DNA from: Syngnathus acus
Taxonomy: Eukaryota > Chordata > Actinopteri > Syngnathiformes > Syngnathidae
Length of the DNA stretch: 64,000 nucleotides
Reading direction: 5' to 3'
Assembly (NCBI RefSeq): GCF_901709675.1
Contig: NC_051097.1
Coordinates: 11,262,039-11,326,038, forward strand
The stretch's first letter is position 1; each line of letters starts with the position of its first letter. The notes beneath the pieces were generated by a model. That model was given only the letters and a program-made list of their open reading frames with translations, ran no database searches and was not told the origin of the DNA. Shown here in pieces: positions 9,945 to 23,182 of this stretch. A program made the translations under genes and the position numbers.

Positions 9945-12682
9945 GAATCTTACGGACACTCCATTAGGTACACCGCCATTTTCAAGAGTACCTAATAACA
10001 GGCCACTTTATTAGGGAAATATCATGGTCAAAGGTCACAGGTATCAAAGTCTAGTCCTCGGGGCCGCGTTCCAACATGTTTTCCAAGTGACCCTCGTTAA
10101 GCGCACCTGCGTGAAAAGTTTTAGCTTCTTTCACGTTCCGCAGGAGCTAAAACTTTTCAAGCAGGTGCGCTTAACGAGGGAATCTTACGGACACTCCATT
10201 AGGTACACCGCCATTTTCAAGAGTACCTAATAACAGGCCACTTTATTAGGGAAATATCATGGTCAAAGGTCACAGGTATCAAACTCTAGTCCTCGGGGCC
10301 GCGTTCCAACATGTTTTCCAAGTGACCCTCGTTAAGCGCACCTGCGTGAAAAGTTTTAGCTTCTTTCACGTTCCGCAGGAGCTAAAACCTTTCGCGCAGG
10401 TGCGCTTAACGAGGCAATCTTACGGACACTCCATTAGGTACACCGCCATTTTCAAGAGTACCTAATAACAGGCCACTTTATTAGGGAAATATCATGGTCA
10501 AAGGTCAGGTGTCAAGCTCTAGTCCTCTGGGCCGCGTTCCAACATGTTTTCCAAGTGACCCTCGTTAAGCGCACCTGCGTGAAAAGTTTTAGCTTCTTTC
10601 ACGTTCCGCAGGAGCTAAAACTTTTCACGCAGGTGCGCTTAACGAGGGAATCTTACGGACACTCCATTAGGTACACTGCCATTTTCAAGAGTACCTAATA
10701 ACAGGCCACTTTATTAGGGAAATATCATGGTCAAAGGTCACACGTGTCAAGCTCTCGTCCTCGGGGCCGCGTTCCAACATGTTTTCCAAGTGACCCTCGT
10801 TAAGCGCACCTGCGTGAAAAGTTTTAGCTTCTTTCACGTTCCGCGGGAGCTAAAACTTTTCACGCAGGTGCACTTAACGAGGGAATCACACAGACACTCC
10901 ATTAGGTACACCGCCATTTTCAAGTGTACCTAATAACAGGCCACTTTATTAGGGAAATATCATGGTCAAAGGTCACAGGTGTTAAGCTCTAGTCCTCGGG
11001 GCCGCGTTCCAACATGTTTTCCAAGTGACCCTCGTTAAGCGCACCTGCGTGAAAAGTTTTAGCTTCTTTCACGTTCCGCAGGAGCTAAAACTTTTCACGC
11101 AGGTGCGCTTAACGAGGGAATCTTACGGACACTCCATTAGGTACACTGCCATTTTCAAGAGTACCTAATAACAGGCCACTTTATTAGGGAAATATCATGG
11201 TCAAAGGTCACACGTGTCAAGCTCTAGTCCTCTGGGCCGCGTTCCAACATGTTTTCCAAGTGACCCTCGTTAAGCGCACCTGCGTGAAAAGTTTTAGCTT
11301 CTTTCACGTTCCGCGGGAGCTAAAACTTTTCACGCAGGTGCACTTAACGAGGGAATCACACAGACACTCCATTAGGTACACCGCCATTTTCAAGTGTACC
11401 TAATAACAGGCCACTTTATTAGGGAAATATCATGGTCAAAGGTCACAGGTGTTAAGCTCTAGTCCTCGGGGCCGCGTTCCAACATGTTTTCCAAGTGACC
11501 CTCGTTAAGCGCACCTGCGTGAAAAGTTTTAGCTTCTTTCACGTTCCGCAGGAGCTAAAACTTTTCACGCAGGTGCGCTTAACGAGGGAATCTTACGGAC
11601 ACTCCATTAGGTACACCGCCATTTTCAAGCGTACCTAATAACAGGCCACTTTATTAGGGAAATATCATGGTCAAAGGTCACACGTGTCAAGCTCTAGTCC
11701 TCGGGGCCGCGTTCCAACATGTTTTCCAAGTGACCCTCGTTATGCGCACCTGCGTGAAAAGTTTTAGCTTCTTTCACGTTCCGCAGGAGCTAAAACTTTT
11801 CACGCAGGTGCGCTTAACGAGGGAATCTTACAGACACTCCATTAGGTACACCGCCATTTTCAAGCGTACCTAATAACAGGCCACTTTATTAGGGAAATAT
11901 CATGGTCAAAGGTCACACCTGTCAAGCTCTAGTCCTCGGGGCCGCGTTCCAACATTCTTTCCAAGTGACCCTCGTTAAGCGCACCTGCGTGAAAAGTTTT
12001 AGCTTCTTTCACGTTCCGCAGGAGCTAAAACTTTTCACGCAGGTGCGCTTAACGAGGGAATCTTACGGACACTCCATTAGGTACACTGCCATTTTCAAGA
12101 GTACCTAATAACAGGCCACTTTATTAGGGAAATATCATGGTCAAAGGTCACACGTGTCAAGCTCTCGTCCTCGGGGCCGCGTTCCAACATGTTTTCCAAG
12201 TGACCCTCGTTAAGCGCACCTGCGTGAAAAGTTTTAGCTTCTTTCACGTTCCGCAGGAGCTAAAACTTTTCACGCAGGTGCGCTTAACGAGGGAATCTTA
12301 CGGACACTCCATTAGGTACACTGCCATTTTCAAGAGTACCTAATAACAGGCCACTTTATTAGGGAAATATCATGGTCAAAGGTCACACGTGTCAAGCTCT
12401 CGTCCTCGGGGCCGCGTTCCAACATGTTTTCCAAGTGACCCTCGTTAAGCGCACCTGCGTGAAAAGTTTTAGCTTCTTTCACGTTCCGCAGGAGCTAAAA
12501 CTTTTCACGCAGGTGCGCTTAACGAGGGAATCTTACGGACACTCCATTAGGTACACTGCCATTTTCAAGAGTACCTAATAACAGGCCACTTTATTAGGGA
12601 AATATCATGGTCAAAGGTCACACGTGTCAAGCTCTAGTCCTCGGGGCCGCGTTCCAACATGTTTTCCAAGTGACCCTCGTTA

Positions 12683-13230
12683 AACACACACAACCGATTC
12701 TAAAGATTCAGTTCACTTCTTCGTTTCGTTTTACGGCGAGGTGGCACCAGCTTCAATGGGCATTACCGACACCTACTGGTTGAAGTCATATGAACTGAAA
12801 AAAGAACGAATCACTGTAGGAAGTGCTTTGTTCACTCTCGCTCACTGAAAAAGAAATCGTTCTTTTGAACGAATCGTTCACTCACGAGCCAACCCAAACA
12901 GCAACCCACACATAAACTGAGTATGTGCCGATGCCACAACATGAAATGTCAAGATTCTCCGATTTGCCACGCATGCACGATTAGCAAGTGGCTGACCAGG
13001 CCTTGCGCTAACTGACCTGTGGTTTGGCGATCCTGTTTACACTGCGCTCTGTAGTTAATGTTGGACAATTTCCCACAGCACAGCTGAACATCTGTCACGG
13101 CACACGCACACTGGTTGCCTTAACCTACGCCCAGGGTGGCCAAGCCATAAGCACCATCCCCTGCATGTTTTATTGCTTCAAAAAGGACCATGTATAGTAA
13201 GGCTTCAAAGGTATGATGTATAGTAAGGCT
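12683..13230. other. Gene-free flank of satellite and nup188 3' side
   Basis: After the array breaks off, 12,690-12,900 contains GAACGAATCGTTCACTCACG-type sequence related to that near 8,450-8,550, probably a transposon-derived repeat. The rest is unremarkable AT-rich sequence. No ORF with recognisable homology was seen. Confidence 0.4.
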
Positions 13231-13236
13231 TTTATT
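13231..13236 (-). terminator. nup188: Candidate polyadenylation signal of nup188
   Basis: TTTATT on the plus strand reads AATAAA on the minus strand, 410 bases beyond the nup188 stop codon. It is the nearest canonical hexamer I noticed. Other choices are possible. Confidence 0.4.
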
Positions 13237-13645
13237 TGAAAGAGGACAAGGCTTTGAAAAATCGAACACAAGTTTAATGAGTAAAGAGTAAATTAAAGCT
13301 TTGTATGTGCATAAAAAAAGCAAGTTTCAAACATGTTCAAAACTTCAGAATCATCTTTTTTAGCATTGAAACAAAAGCTGTGAAGTATGCAAGTGCTAAA
13401 TCGCCAATGTTAAGTGAAAACTAGCTTGCAAATACTTTCAAACATACTTGTAGCTCAATGCTATAAATGCAGCATTTGTCTATCATCACTTGTGCACATT
13501 TTTAATCCACACTGGCAACGCATCCAAAGTGAATGGTGAAGGTTGTCAAACGGACCTATAAAACTAGGCCTTGTAGAAAAACACAAAAGTTGCCTTTTGG
13601 GCAGCCTTTAAATGAACACTGGCTGTGGTATTTCCATGGTTGCAT

Positions 13646-16600
13646 TCATCTTTGCACCAGTCGTACAAAGGCCTGCACCAGCTGGATGATCGGCTCCTGG
13701 CCCTCGTGGATCCCCTTGGAGCCTGGGGTGGGTGGTTTCGACTGAGGCGGGGGGCACGGGAGGGCCACTGCACCGCTGCCCCCTGCCGGGGACGAAGGCG
13801 AGCCACGGCGGAAATGGCGTGCTAGGCTGGATAGGAGAGTGCTCTGTGGAAAAACAAAGAACTTATCAAAAGAAGAGAATGCTGTTCCTGGAGAGAGAGA
13901 GAGAGAGAGAGAAATTGCATGTGAAGGAAGGCTGAGAGGCTCAATGAAAACATATGGAATGACGAGGAGAACATTTTGAAATGTAAGCATAAGATCCCCT
14001 CACACAATAAAGCCTGACAGCTTGGGCTTACCAGCTCTGAGCTGAGTTCCTGCTTGAGCCGCTGCTTGTCTCGCGGCGAGATGGCAACGTCTTTGAGGCA
14101 GTGCAACGCCTGTGACACCAACACGTAGAAGCAGTTCTCCATGGTGAACATCAAAAGGGACCTCAAAAACACAAGAGAAAAAAAAAAAGCGCATATTTAG
14201 GGCATCTACACAAGAAGGCAGTGTTGCTTGCATGGGTTAAAAGTTCTCACTTCAGAGCCTGGATCTCCTCGGAGGAGGCGAGAGCCACGATGCTGAGCAA
14301 GGCCGTCTCCTTCTTCTTCTCCATCTGATACAAAGAAAACAAACCTGTCACGTCATGCATGCGCTTTCTCATGCGTGTTGATGGTACCTCGGTGAGCATC
14401 CCGAGCGCCACGTTGACAGTGGCCAAGAGGGTCCCAAAGGACGGAGACACGTCGGGATCGAAGGCTGGGGCCGTGAAGCTCAGCGCAAACAGCGTCTGGT
14501 AGGACGACAGGTCCATGCACTGCACACATTTTTCAAAGTAAACAAACAAGTCTAATGTAAACCTTCACGTATTATAGCTGTGATAGCAAAAACAAACAGC
14601 AGTCAGACAGAAGCGTGCGTGCGTGCGTGCAGTACCTGATCCAGTATCATCTGGCAGCAGTCGGGCGTGAAATGTTGCAGGCTGGCGAGCGTCTTGCTGA
14701 GGATCTTGAGCAGAGCGCACTGTACGGCCAGCACGGCCTTCTGCTCCACTTCGTCGCACTCGTATCGCCCCGCTGACAGCGCCACTTCCTTGGAGGGGGT
14801 CTGTGAGGGGCGCTGCGTCCTGGGGAGGGGCCCGGGGGGCAACGACTCGCCGTTTTTAGGCTGCAGGAGGAACATTTGCAATTGTATCAACAGGAGAGCA
14901 TGAAAGAGTGCCACTGCCGCCGCTTGTCAAATAAGTCAAATTCACTATCATGCTGCTGGCAAAAACATGACCGATGTGGCGGTCACCTGGAGGTAGTGGT
15001 GCAGCATCTTCTTGCTGTGCAGCAGGTATGTGCACGTCTGACAAAGGTAGCACAGATTCACCTGAGAGCACATTCAAACACGTTTCAGGAACAAAATCTT
15101 TTTGCATGAGGAGGGGTCCTCCGGGACTTGCCTGCACATCCTGGAGCAGCTTGGGCAGGTGGAACTGCCACTCGTCGGAAAAGCTGGAGAGCTGCAGCAG
15201 GAAGCCAACGGTGTGGTCGGCCTCGTCCAGACACGCCAGACTCTGCACGGTGCGCACGGCGTTCAGACACTGCACGCACGAGAGGAGACGGCAAGTTAGC
15301 GCTGGCTGGCCAGAGTCGTGTGGAAAAAGTCATTCGATGCCGACGCACCTGCAGGATGCGCTCCTGGTGCACGCCCACGAAGTCGAGCGCCTCGCTGATA
15401 AAGTTGTAGCGCAGCGTCTTGAGCAGACTCTCCATCAGGGACACGCACAGGCGGTAGACGCCGGGCCAGCATGCGCAGTCTTGAGATTTGCGGTTGAAAC
15501 TCTGCACAGGAGAGGGCGCCGTTTCACATCACAGGCCAAAAGGGAGACAAGACAAACGACCGTACTACCTGGGACGCTCCGTTGTTGGAGACTTCGTAGA
15601 CGCTGAGGAGAGGAAGACATATCGTTTGGATGACTCCTGCTCCAGCCACAGCTGCTGCCCCCTGGTGGAGGGAGGAACAAAAGCTCGAGACTTCTGAGCG
15701 CATTGAAGGCATTTGTGGCGGCAATGTGCGTTTGCACTGACCTGCGGCGTGCGCGCCAGCGTGAGCAGCAGGTGTAAGGCGGCCTCGGTGAAGTAGAGGT
15801 TCTGCTTGGAGCGCAGACTGAGCTCCACGGCGCTCAGCACGGAGGGCAGCACAGGGACGTTCCTCATCACGGCCACCCAATGCTCGCCGTCCTCGTCGCT
15901 ACGGCACAGCTCCTTGGCCAGGTGCAGCGCCAACACGCACACCTGAAGAGCGCCGGCGTGAAAAAAGAAGGCAACTTGTCCCAAAGAACAAAGGGCTGAG
16001 GCGGACTCACCCCGTCCCTCTGGTCCTTGTGGGGTCCGCGGGCGAAGTCGGTCTCCATGTTGTCGTCGTCGTCGTCGCCCTCCGGAGGCTCGGCCGAGCG
16101 CTGCGCCTGACGGGTGCTGTCCCTCAGCGACGAGGCTTCGTCTTTCACCGTCTCGCAAACGCACAACAGCAGCTGGGGCAGCTGCGACACCTCGCCGCCT
16201 GGCTCGGACACATTTTCACATCATCCACCTTGCAAGTGTTCATATTATGTTTCTATTCTTTTCCAGTGTCTGGGTGTCCAAATGTGGCTTTTTAAAATGT
16301 TGGCTTCAAAAAGACAAAAGGCTGCTGGACTGCTTTCAAGGGGTTACAACCAAGAGAGAGTGGCGTGGCGTGGCGCCCCTCATACCGTTGAGTCCTTGAA
16401 TCTGCAGCACGGAGATGAGCGCCGACAGGATTTTGGCTTTCGTCCTGTCCATCATCTGCTGGTCGGCTTGCAGGACGCACTCCAGCATGAGCGAGAGCGG
16501 CGGCAGGATGTCGGGAGCGGTCGCCACCACGCTGGGAAGGAGGAACCAGAAAACGTTCAGCTCGTTCCAAAATTGACGACTCGTCTTTGGTACCTTCTCC

Positions 16601-19600
16601 ACTGCTTGAGGAGAATGAGGAGCAGCGTGGCCGTCATGGAGCCCAGGCGGAGGCACGCCATCGACGAGGGTCTGGTCAGCTAAGGGACAGAGAAGGTGAG
16701 GTCACGCCACGGCGGGCGGAGCGACGAGGGCCGCAACGCCGGCGACTTACGGCGGCTTTGGTGGCATCCAGCACGTCCATGAAAAGCTTCAGCTTCGTCT
16801 GGTTGTCCGTCAGCTGCATCACGTCGGACTGAGAAAGAAGGGAGAAAAAAAGATGAAATGGGGAGAAACACAAAGTTTCAAAATGGCGACGGCACTCACG
16901 TGACCGGTGGCGAGGATGAGCAGCATCCGCCAGGCCAGCATCAGCATGTGCGTCTGGTCGGGGAAGTAGCAAACGCCCTGGTCCTCCATGGCCGCCACGT
17001 GGCACACCAGCGACTTGACGTACTGGGACCAGTACTCGTAACGCCGCGCGTTGGCCAACCTCCGCAGGGCGTCCTTCAGAGGCTGCTCCAGAGAGGCGCT
17101 GTTCAAGTGAAAGGAGGAGCTTCATTGGCTTGGCTCAACGCTCCATCTCATATGCGGAATTATCCATTTCGATTATTATTGACGTCAGTATTTTTTTTTC
17201 CTCTTTTACATATATCCTGGAGTCTAATAATGACACTACCCTACAAGATGGTATTTTCAAATTTGAGAGAGACAACTTACCTATGTACGTAAAAGACCTC
17301 CAGGCCGACGATTTTCATGACAAAGGCACACGTTTCCAAAACGCAAGGCTGAAGGGAATGAAGGAATGAATGAATGAGTCCACATCTTCCATTTAGTGAG
17401 CGTTTGAAAGGCCATACCTCAGTGGTGTCTGAAGGCGGCGCCAGCATTCCAAAGAGCGGCATGGTTAAATTCTCCCAAAACCTTTCTCTGTGTTTGGAGG
17501 GGGAAGAAAGTCAAACTATGCTACAATTCGTCACCGTTGCACGAGGCGGCGACTTTGTACTTGGTGCGCAGGACAGAGATGGCGCTGTCCCGCCGGTCCT
17601 GCCACAGCGCCAGCAGGAAGGCCAGAGCGGCGCGGTGCAGCAGCGGGGGGCACCAGTACTTGCCCTGCTGCTTGGAGTCAATCAGGTCCAGCACCACATG
17701 CAGGCAGCTCCACTCGCCCAGCAAGAACTCCTGCGGGTACACAAAAGCGGGCGACTAAATTGGCGGCAAAATCGGAAGCGTTGTCATGAAGGTCATCTGG
17801 AGCGGTGAAGGTCCGAACCTTGGAGCCCTCGTTGCCGTCTTTCACCTCCAGGTTGAGGAAGAGTTCGATGAGGCCCGGCTGCGTTTCCACGGCGACCGTC
17901 AGGAACTCCAGGATCATCACCTTGATCCGCATGTCCTCCGTCTTGCTCTGCAGACGCGTGAGGAAGGCGTCGCGGATGGCGGCCGCGTCGCTGCCCAGGC
18001 AGGCGTAGACGGACATGGGGGCCACCTGGCGGGGCCAGAGGCGCACGTGCGTTCGGCATGATAAACAAACAAACAAACAAATGGATAAATGAATCAATAG
18101 CAACAGCAAGTTACGGTGGCGAGGCGCTTGAGGAGCTGGATGGCCAGCCTGGGCAGCGCCGGGTCATGTTTGTGGTAGATGTACTTGGCCAGCACCACCA
18201 CCAGGTTGTTGCCGTGGCCGCCGTGCTGCGTCAGGGCCTGCTCCAGGGGCGACGCCACATCAGAGGGCGGCTTGAGGCGGATGGCGTTGTTGCTGACCGA
18301 GAAGGCCAGCTTGACCATCTGGATCAGCACCTGACCCGGGCCCTCGGAGCCGTAGCTGCGCAAAGGCGACAGACAAGGTGAGTTGTTGACCATTGCGGGA
18401 GGACACAAAAGCGGCGCCGAGGAGTCGGTGTGGACCTGCTGGGCTGAGCGGCCAGAACCATGTCGATCTTGTCCACGCCCACTCCCATGATGTTGACCAC
18501 CGCCTGCCCGGCCTCTGTGTTGGCCAGACTGTAGATGCAGAGCGACTGCAGGGTGGGCATGCTGTAGTCACAAGAAAGGAGAGACAGAGAGAGAGAAAAA
18601 ATGGAATTGCGTTTTTAAAATGCCTCCCGACAACATCTCGACTTGATGCCCTACCTGCCCTGGTCCCCGCCCTCTGGACTCAGATTGAGGATGGCATGGA
18701 TGAGCTCCAAAATGAGACAGCCTGAGGAAACACTGCAAGTTGGCTTTCCACAGCAAACGTGGAAGAAAAAAACAACAAAAGCACCATTGGCTGAAATGCG
18801 CCTCACCAATCCTCTCTCGGACGCCGTAGGCGTTGTAGCGCCACTTGTGGTAGGTGGGCAGCATCTCCTTCAGCACCAGCAGCACGCAGGGGATGAGTCC
18901 TTTGTTCTGAGTGCTGCCCAGCTGACCCTGAAGGCAACGCGACAGCAGTCTTAGCGACAGCGGCACTCGCTTGCGTACGTCTGACCACGACGGGCGCGGC
19001 TCACCTTGACCAGGGTGGTGACCAACTTGAGGAAGGCCATGGTCACGGCGTACTCCCCTCTGGGCTGCTCGATCTGGACCAGCAGGTTGCCGTAGTTACC
19101 CGCTTTCATGCCCTCCGCGCTGGAGGGGAACAAGATGGCGAGAAATTCAAGAGCGGTCCTGCCTGCTGCAGCTCGCCTTTGAATATGGGGAAACGGGACG
19201 GCACCTGACACACTGGGCCATGCTGTTCACGGGGTGGGAGGAGAACGGGAGGAAACCCGTGCGCTGCAGGCTGGACCACACCTGAAAAGACAAGGAGCAG
19301 GTGAGGAGAGTGCGGGGACAAGTGGCGGCGGGGCGAGGCGAGGCGAGGCAAGGCAAGGCAAGGCGTCAGCACCTTGCCGGGCATCCTGGCGGCCAGCACT
19401 GACAAGCAATTGACGCACGAGGCGATCACGTCCACCGGAGGGTTGATGACTGACGTTAACCTGACACAAGACACGTGACCTTTACTTCTTTCAAAGACCT
19501 TTCTCACAAATGGCATTCTTTCGGTGAAAGTTTTACCTCTGCAGAAGCATGTAGATGCGCGACGTGAGGGGCAGCAGGCAGTCCGACACGGTCCAGTCGG

Positions 19601-22600
19601 TGCTGATGATCTTGTGCACCAGGTCCAAGATGGGCTTGACGCGGGCGCAGTGTGCCATGACGTCTGCACACGGAAGGAATGAGCTGAGCGGGGGGGAATG
19701 TTCCAGGACTGAATAGACGTGGCGTGGCGTACCTGCGGTGGAGACCACGTGGAGAAGCATCTCCACCTCGCACGTGAACAGTGTCCAAGAGCTGTACGGG
19801 AAGTCCCAGCGCACCACGTAACCTTGCTCGCCGCCAAGCATCACCTGGCCCAGAATGCCCTGTGGCATCCACAGGTTGGTCTGGCCCGTGCCTGCATACG
19901 TAGACAAAATCTTGTTCGAATGTTTGACCATTCCTCTGGGGGGGGGGGGGGGGGATCCGATTCAAATGAACGAACCAAGCGGGTAGAGAAGTTTAGGAGT
20001 CTGTCTCTTCCACAGTGTCTCGTCCTCCTTGGCGATGATGTCGTTGGGCTTGTGCTTGTACGCTTGCGTGTAGAAGGACATCTTATCCAAAAAGTTGTAC
20101 ACCTGCCACACACCAAGGAACAACACAGCTTTTGGCACAAGTATTCACCCTTTGGCTTTTCCCACATTGGTACAGAATAAAATATTCCAACATTTAGTGA
20201 CTTTTCTTTTCCTTTAATGGCAATTTACCTTCTTGACAGTGGACTTGTTAGACAAGAGCGCAGTGAGGAGCTGCAAAAGAGGCGCGGTCTTGTGAGGGAA
20301 CATCCCGACGGCGCTGTCAAGAATCATTCCCAAGCCCATGTTGGGCTTCTGTGACGGGATTCCAAACAAAAGAGGCAAAGATGAAGACAATCTTTCCTGC
20401 GAGATTCTTTGGCGATGCAAGTCGGCGCCTACCATTTCCCAAATGACCTCGGCCAGGCTGGGCGCGGAGAGGACCTCGCAGGCGGCGTCGATCAGGTGGG
20501 AGCTCTGTGACCCGCCGCTGCCAGTCTGTCCAAAGTAGAAAAACATGTGTCGTTTCTTCATTTTAGGATGAATCAATAATAATCTGTCTTGAAGCTAGCT
20601 CACATACCTGCAGGCTTTCTTCTTCAAAAGACGTGATGACAAAGGACAAAAGGCCATAGACGCACATCTTGGCTGTGCTTGCTGTGCACTGCGGCAGAGA
20701 TTTCAAATCAAGACTATTTGAATCCAACCAGCAGACAGACGGTAGGTACCAAGGTCGGCGCCGTCTTACATTGTTCCCGGAAACTCCCAGGCCTTTCAGC
20801 ATGGCGGCGAGGTACTTGAAGACCTCCAGCTGCAAGGCCACGCTGCCGATCCGCCGTACCACGGGGTTGGACTCGTCGGGTCTGAGCGTGTGCCGCAGCA
20901 GGACCCAGGCCAGCAGTACCGGCCCGTGGTGGGGGATGTCCCCAAAGGTCAACAACAGCTGGTCCATCTCCTGACAGGGATGAACAGATGTTCACTGAAA
21001 AAGATAAATGCAAAAAAAACGCTGCAGCGCTATTTCGGTGGCCATCGTCAAACCTTGACAATGTCGGGAACACTGGAGAACTGATGCTGCTCAGTGCAGT
21101 CCTCCAGGGCGCACTTGTGAAGGAAGTCCACATCCATGCCCTCCACCAGGATGAGAGAGCTCAAGTAGCTGCATTGCACCAAAACAAGACGTCAACATGA
21201 GCTGCATTGTCATCAAAGCGCTATTTTAGTTGACACATCAATTGATTGGGTTCTGACCCGATGCGATTGACCAGCGCATCCATGCTCCGGTCCACCAGGT
21301 GCCTGTTGGTCTGTCGCAGTCCGAAGCCCTGCTCCTTGAACATCTTGGTGAAGGTCAGCAAGTCTGACGGGCTCATCTCAAAGTAGGCGTAGTACAAGAA
21401 GATGATCTCCAGCAGCAGCGACTGCTCGCGCAGGCACTGCAGGAACCAGCGCGACACCTGCCGCTCTGTCTGAGGGACGGCAAAAAAAACCTTAGCGCGC
21501 CATCTTTTCAACTCGTCTCCACTGGATGTGCGGCGGCGGAGCGTCACCATGAGGTTCCCGTGACTTTCCCACGTGGGCGCCTCGGCTTTGAAGAGGCTTT
21601 GGAACTGAGTCTGGTAGCTGCTCACCAGGTCCTTCTCTAGCTTGTTGACGCAGTTGGAATACTCGCTCTTGCCAAGGAGAAGATAAGCCACGTCACAAAA
21701 CCAAACAAGGACGAGAGTGTGTGCGTGGTGATCTTCTAACCCTGTAGGGGTGACGCTCGTCTTGGAAGTACGTCAGCAACAGGAGGACGCAGCGGAGAAG
21801 ACACATGCGCTCCTCGTAGTAATAGTCTGCTACCTGTGGACGCACACACACACACTCGATTTGAACAAAGTGTTCTTTTTTGAAAGCAGGAGCACATATC
21901 TACAGACCTTGAGCAGCAACGCTTGACTTTGCCGCTCATCCTTTAGCACAACCTGTGCGCACACAAACAAAATGTATAAACGTCACTCGAGTCCTCCTGC
22001 ATGTTTATTTAAGAGCGGACACGACGTGCGGCGAGAGCTCACCTTTAAAGAATCCCGGGTTCCTCTGTAGTCCTCCTGCAGGTAACACTGTAGCAGCTGC
22101 ACACTCTGCAGCTCATCCAGGCCCTGCCATCACATGGCACCAGTCGGGTTCAAACAAACTGACAAACAAAGGGCGCTTGTAACCACATCTTACCAGGAGC
22201 TTACTCAGCCTAAGACCAAAATCCTTCAGCGGCTGAGCGACATCTTTCTTCTCCTTTACTTTGCTGGCCGAGGAAGAGCTAGACGGGTACAATCACACAG
22301 TTACTTCCCTTCCATGTTTGAGATCAGAAGTCGACAACGTATACCTGGGTGGCTTGTAGTAGCTCAAGCCTTGATGCAGTCGCTCCCAGTGTGTTTCCAG
22401 CTCTGATTCTATCTGAGCCTTCAGAAAACATCAGGTTTATTCATCTTTTTATTCGTGCATTGTGTCATGAAAACGGCTGGATTTGTACTTAGCATAAAAT
22501 CAATGATAAATTCACTTTGCCCATGAATAGTTTCACATTATAGAAGCAGATTTTTAGTACTAAATTAAACGGTTTGGTTGACCATTAGGGGGTTTGAATA

Positions 22601-23182
22601 GAGAGATTAGATTCATGCTAGTTGTTTAATGAGTATGTAACAGTAAATGTAAACACATATCCTATCAGCTAGGTAAATAAACAGCCAAATCCATCCAACA
22701 CAGGCATTCAATTGGCCATTTAAGACTAGGGATTACAACACAAGAAGAAAACTCATACTGGCTCTCTCAGCGCAGAACGTCCCAGCAAAATGGTCCATAA
22801 CTCTCGACAGCTCCTACGGGAAAGAAACAAGGCCAATCAACTACAACTCACTATCTCGACTTGTACATTCGGTGGTGACGAGTGAAAGCATTGAAAGGCG
22901 GAAATGCCGCATGCTTGGCTAGCCTGGACAGTCTCCACACCGCCGAGCCATTCGAACGGTTCAAATGTTAGCACTGTTGCTAAGCTAAGTTAGCGTGACG
23001 CTAAGAGCCGTCTGCTGAACGGGGAAATATGCCATAAAAAGGCGGTCTGTTGAGGTCAAAACTGCAGCACGAAGGTCGCTTCGTAGGTTTTTTTCGTCAA
23101 TTTTCACAGCGCGTATCGGCCAAACGAAAAAAGTGAGCTAAGTTTGCGGCTCATACCTGAAACTCATCGTGGAGTCCGCCAT
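13646..23182 (-). CDS. nup188: Nucleoporin NUP188, complete 43-exon gene
   Basis: Large scaffold subunit of the inner ring of the nuclear pore complex. The spliced product of 1,759 residues matches vertebrate NUP188 (human about 1,749) along its whole length, for example ELWTILLGRSALRE, GDIPHHGPVLLAWVLLRHTL, IASCVNCL and C-terminal QLVQAFVR. Exons: 23157-23182, 22759-22813, 22345-22418, 22194-22278, 22043-22123, 21908-21952, 21741-21833, 21548-21667, 21258-21469, 21054-21168, 20770-20970, 20608-20688, 20433-20525, 20229-20348, 19976-20102, 19733-19891, 19537-19663, 19373-19460, 19205-19281, 19005-19119, 18807-18927, 18655-18721, 18436-18561, 18115-18355, 17819-18025, 17561-17730, 17418-17487, 17281-17348, 16900-17098, 16751-16828, 16594-16679, 16386-16531, 16011-16198, 15742-15942, 15569-15661, 15349-15501, 15132-15269, 14987-15061, 14636-14860, 14388-14519, 14251-14324, 14032-14161, 13646-13843. 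Total 5,280 nt, in phase throughout. The start is the ATG of MADSTMSFR. An acidic run (GDDDDDN) lies in the exon at 16,011-16,198. Confidence 0.96.
15062..15131 (-). other. nup188: GC-AG intron in nup188
   Basis: The exon ends GATGTGCAG and the intron begins GCAAGT, the usual context of GC-AG introns. The acceptor is CTCTCAG before GTGAATCTG. Splicing here keeps phase 0 and reproduces the NUP188 sequence (QDVQ then VNLCYLC). No usable GT lies at the border. Confidence 0.8.

Larger units (their letters stand above)
9557..12682. repeat. 235-bp satellite, about 13 copies
   Basis: ATCATGGTCAAAGGTCA recurs at a 235-bp period (ATG at 9,789, 10,024, 10,259, 10,494, 10,727, 10,962, 11,197, 11,432, 11,667, 11,902, 12,137, 12,372 and 12,607). 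The copy at 10,494 is two bases short. Copies differ by only a few substitutions, pointing to recent or homogenised amplification. Each unit holds a 35-bp-arm hairpin, a TTAGGTAC/GTACCTAA inverted repeat and a GGTCAAAGGTCA element. The first copy begins CCAGGGGTGCCGACCTCC, like a hAT-MITE end, so the unit probably derives from part of such an element (inference). The array stops at 12,682 within the left hairpin arm. The recurring 68-residue frames are not genes. Confidence 0.9.

Noticed and set aside
9789-12578. Family of 68-residue plus-strand frames starting MVKGH
   Set aside because: One frame per 235-bp satellite unit. Conservation follows the DNA unit, including the non-coding hairpin and flanks, and synonymous sites are not favoured.
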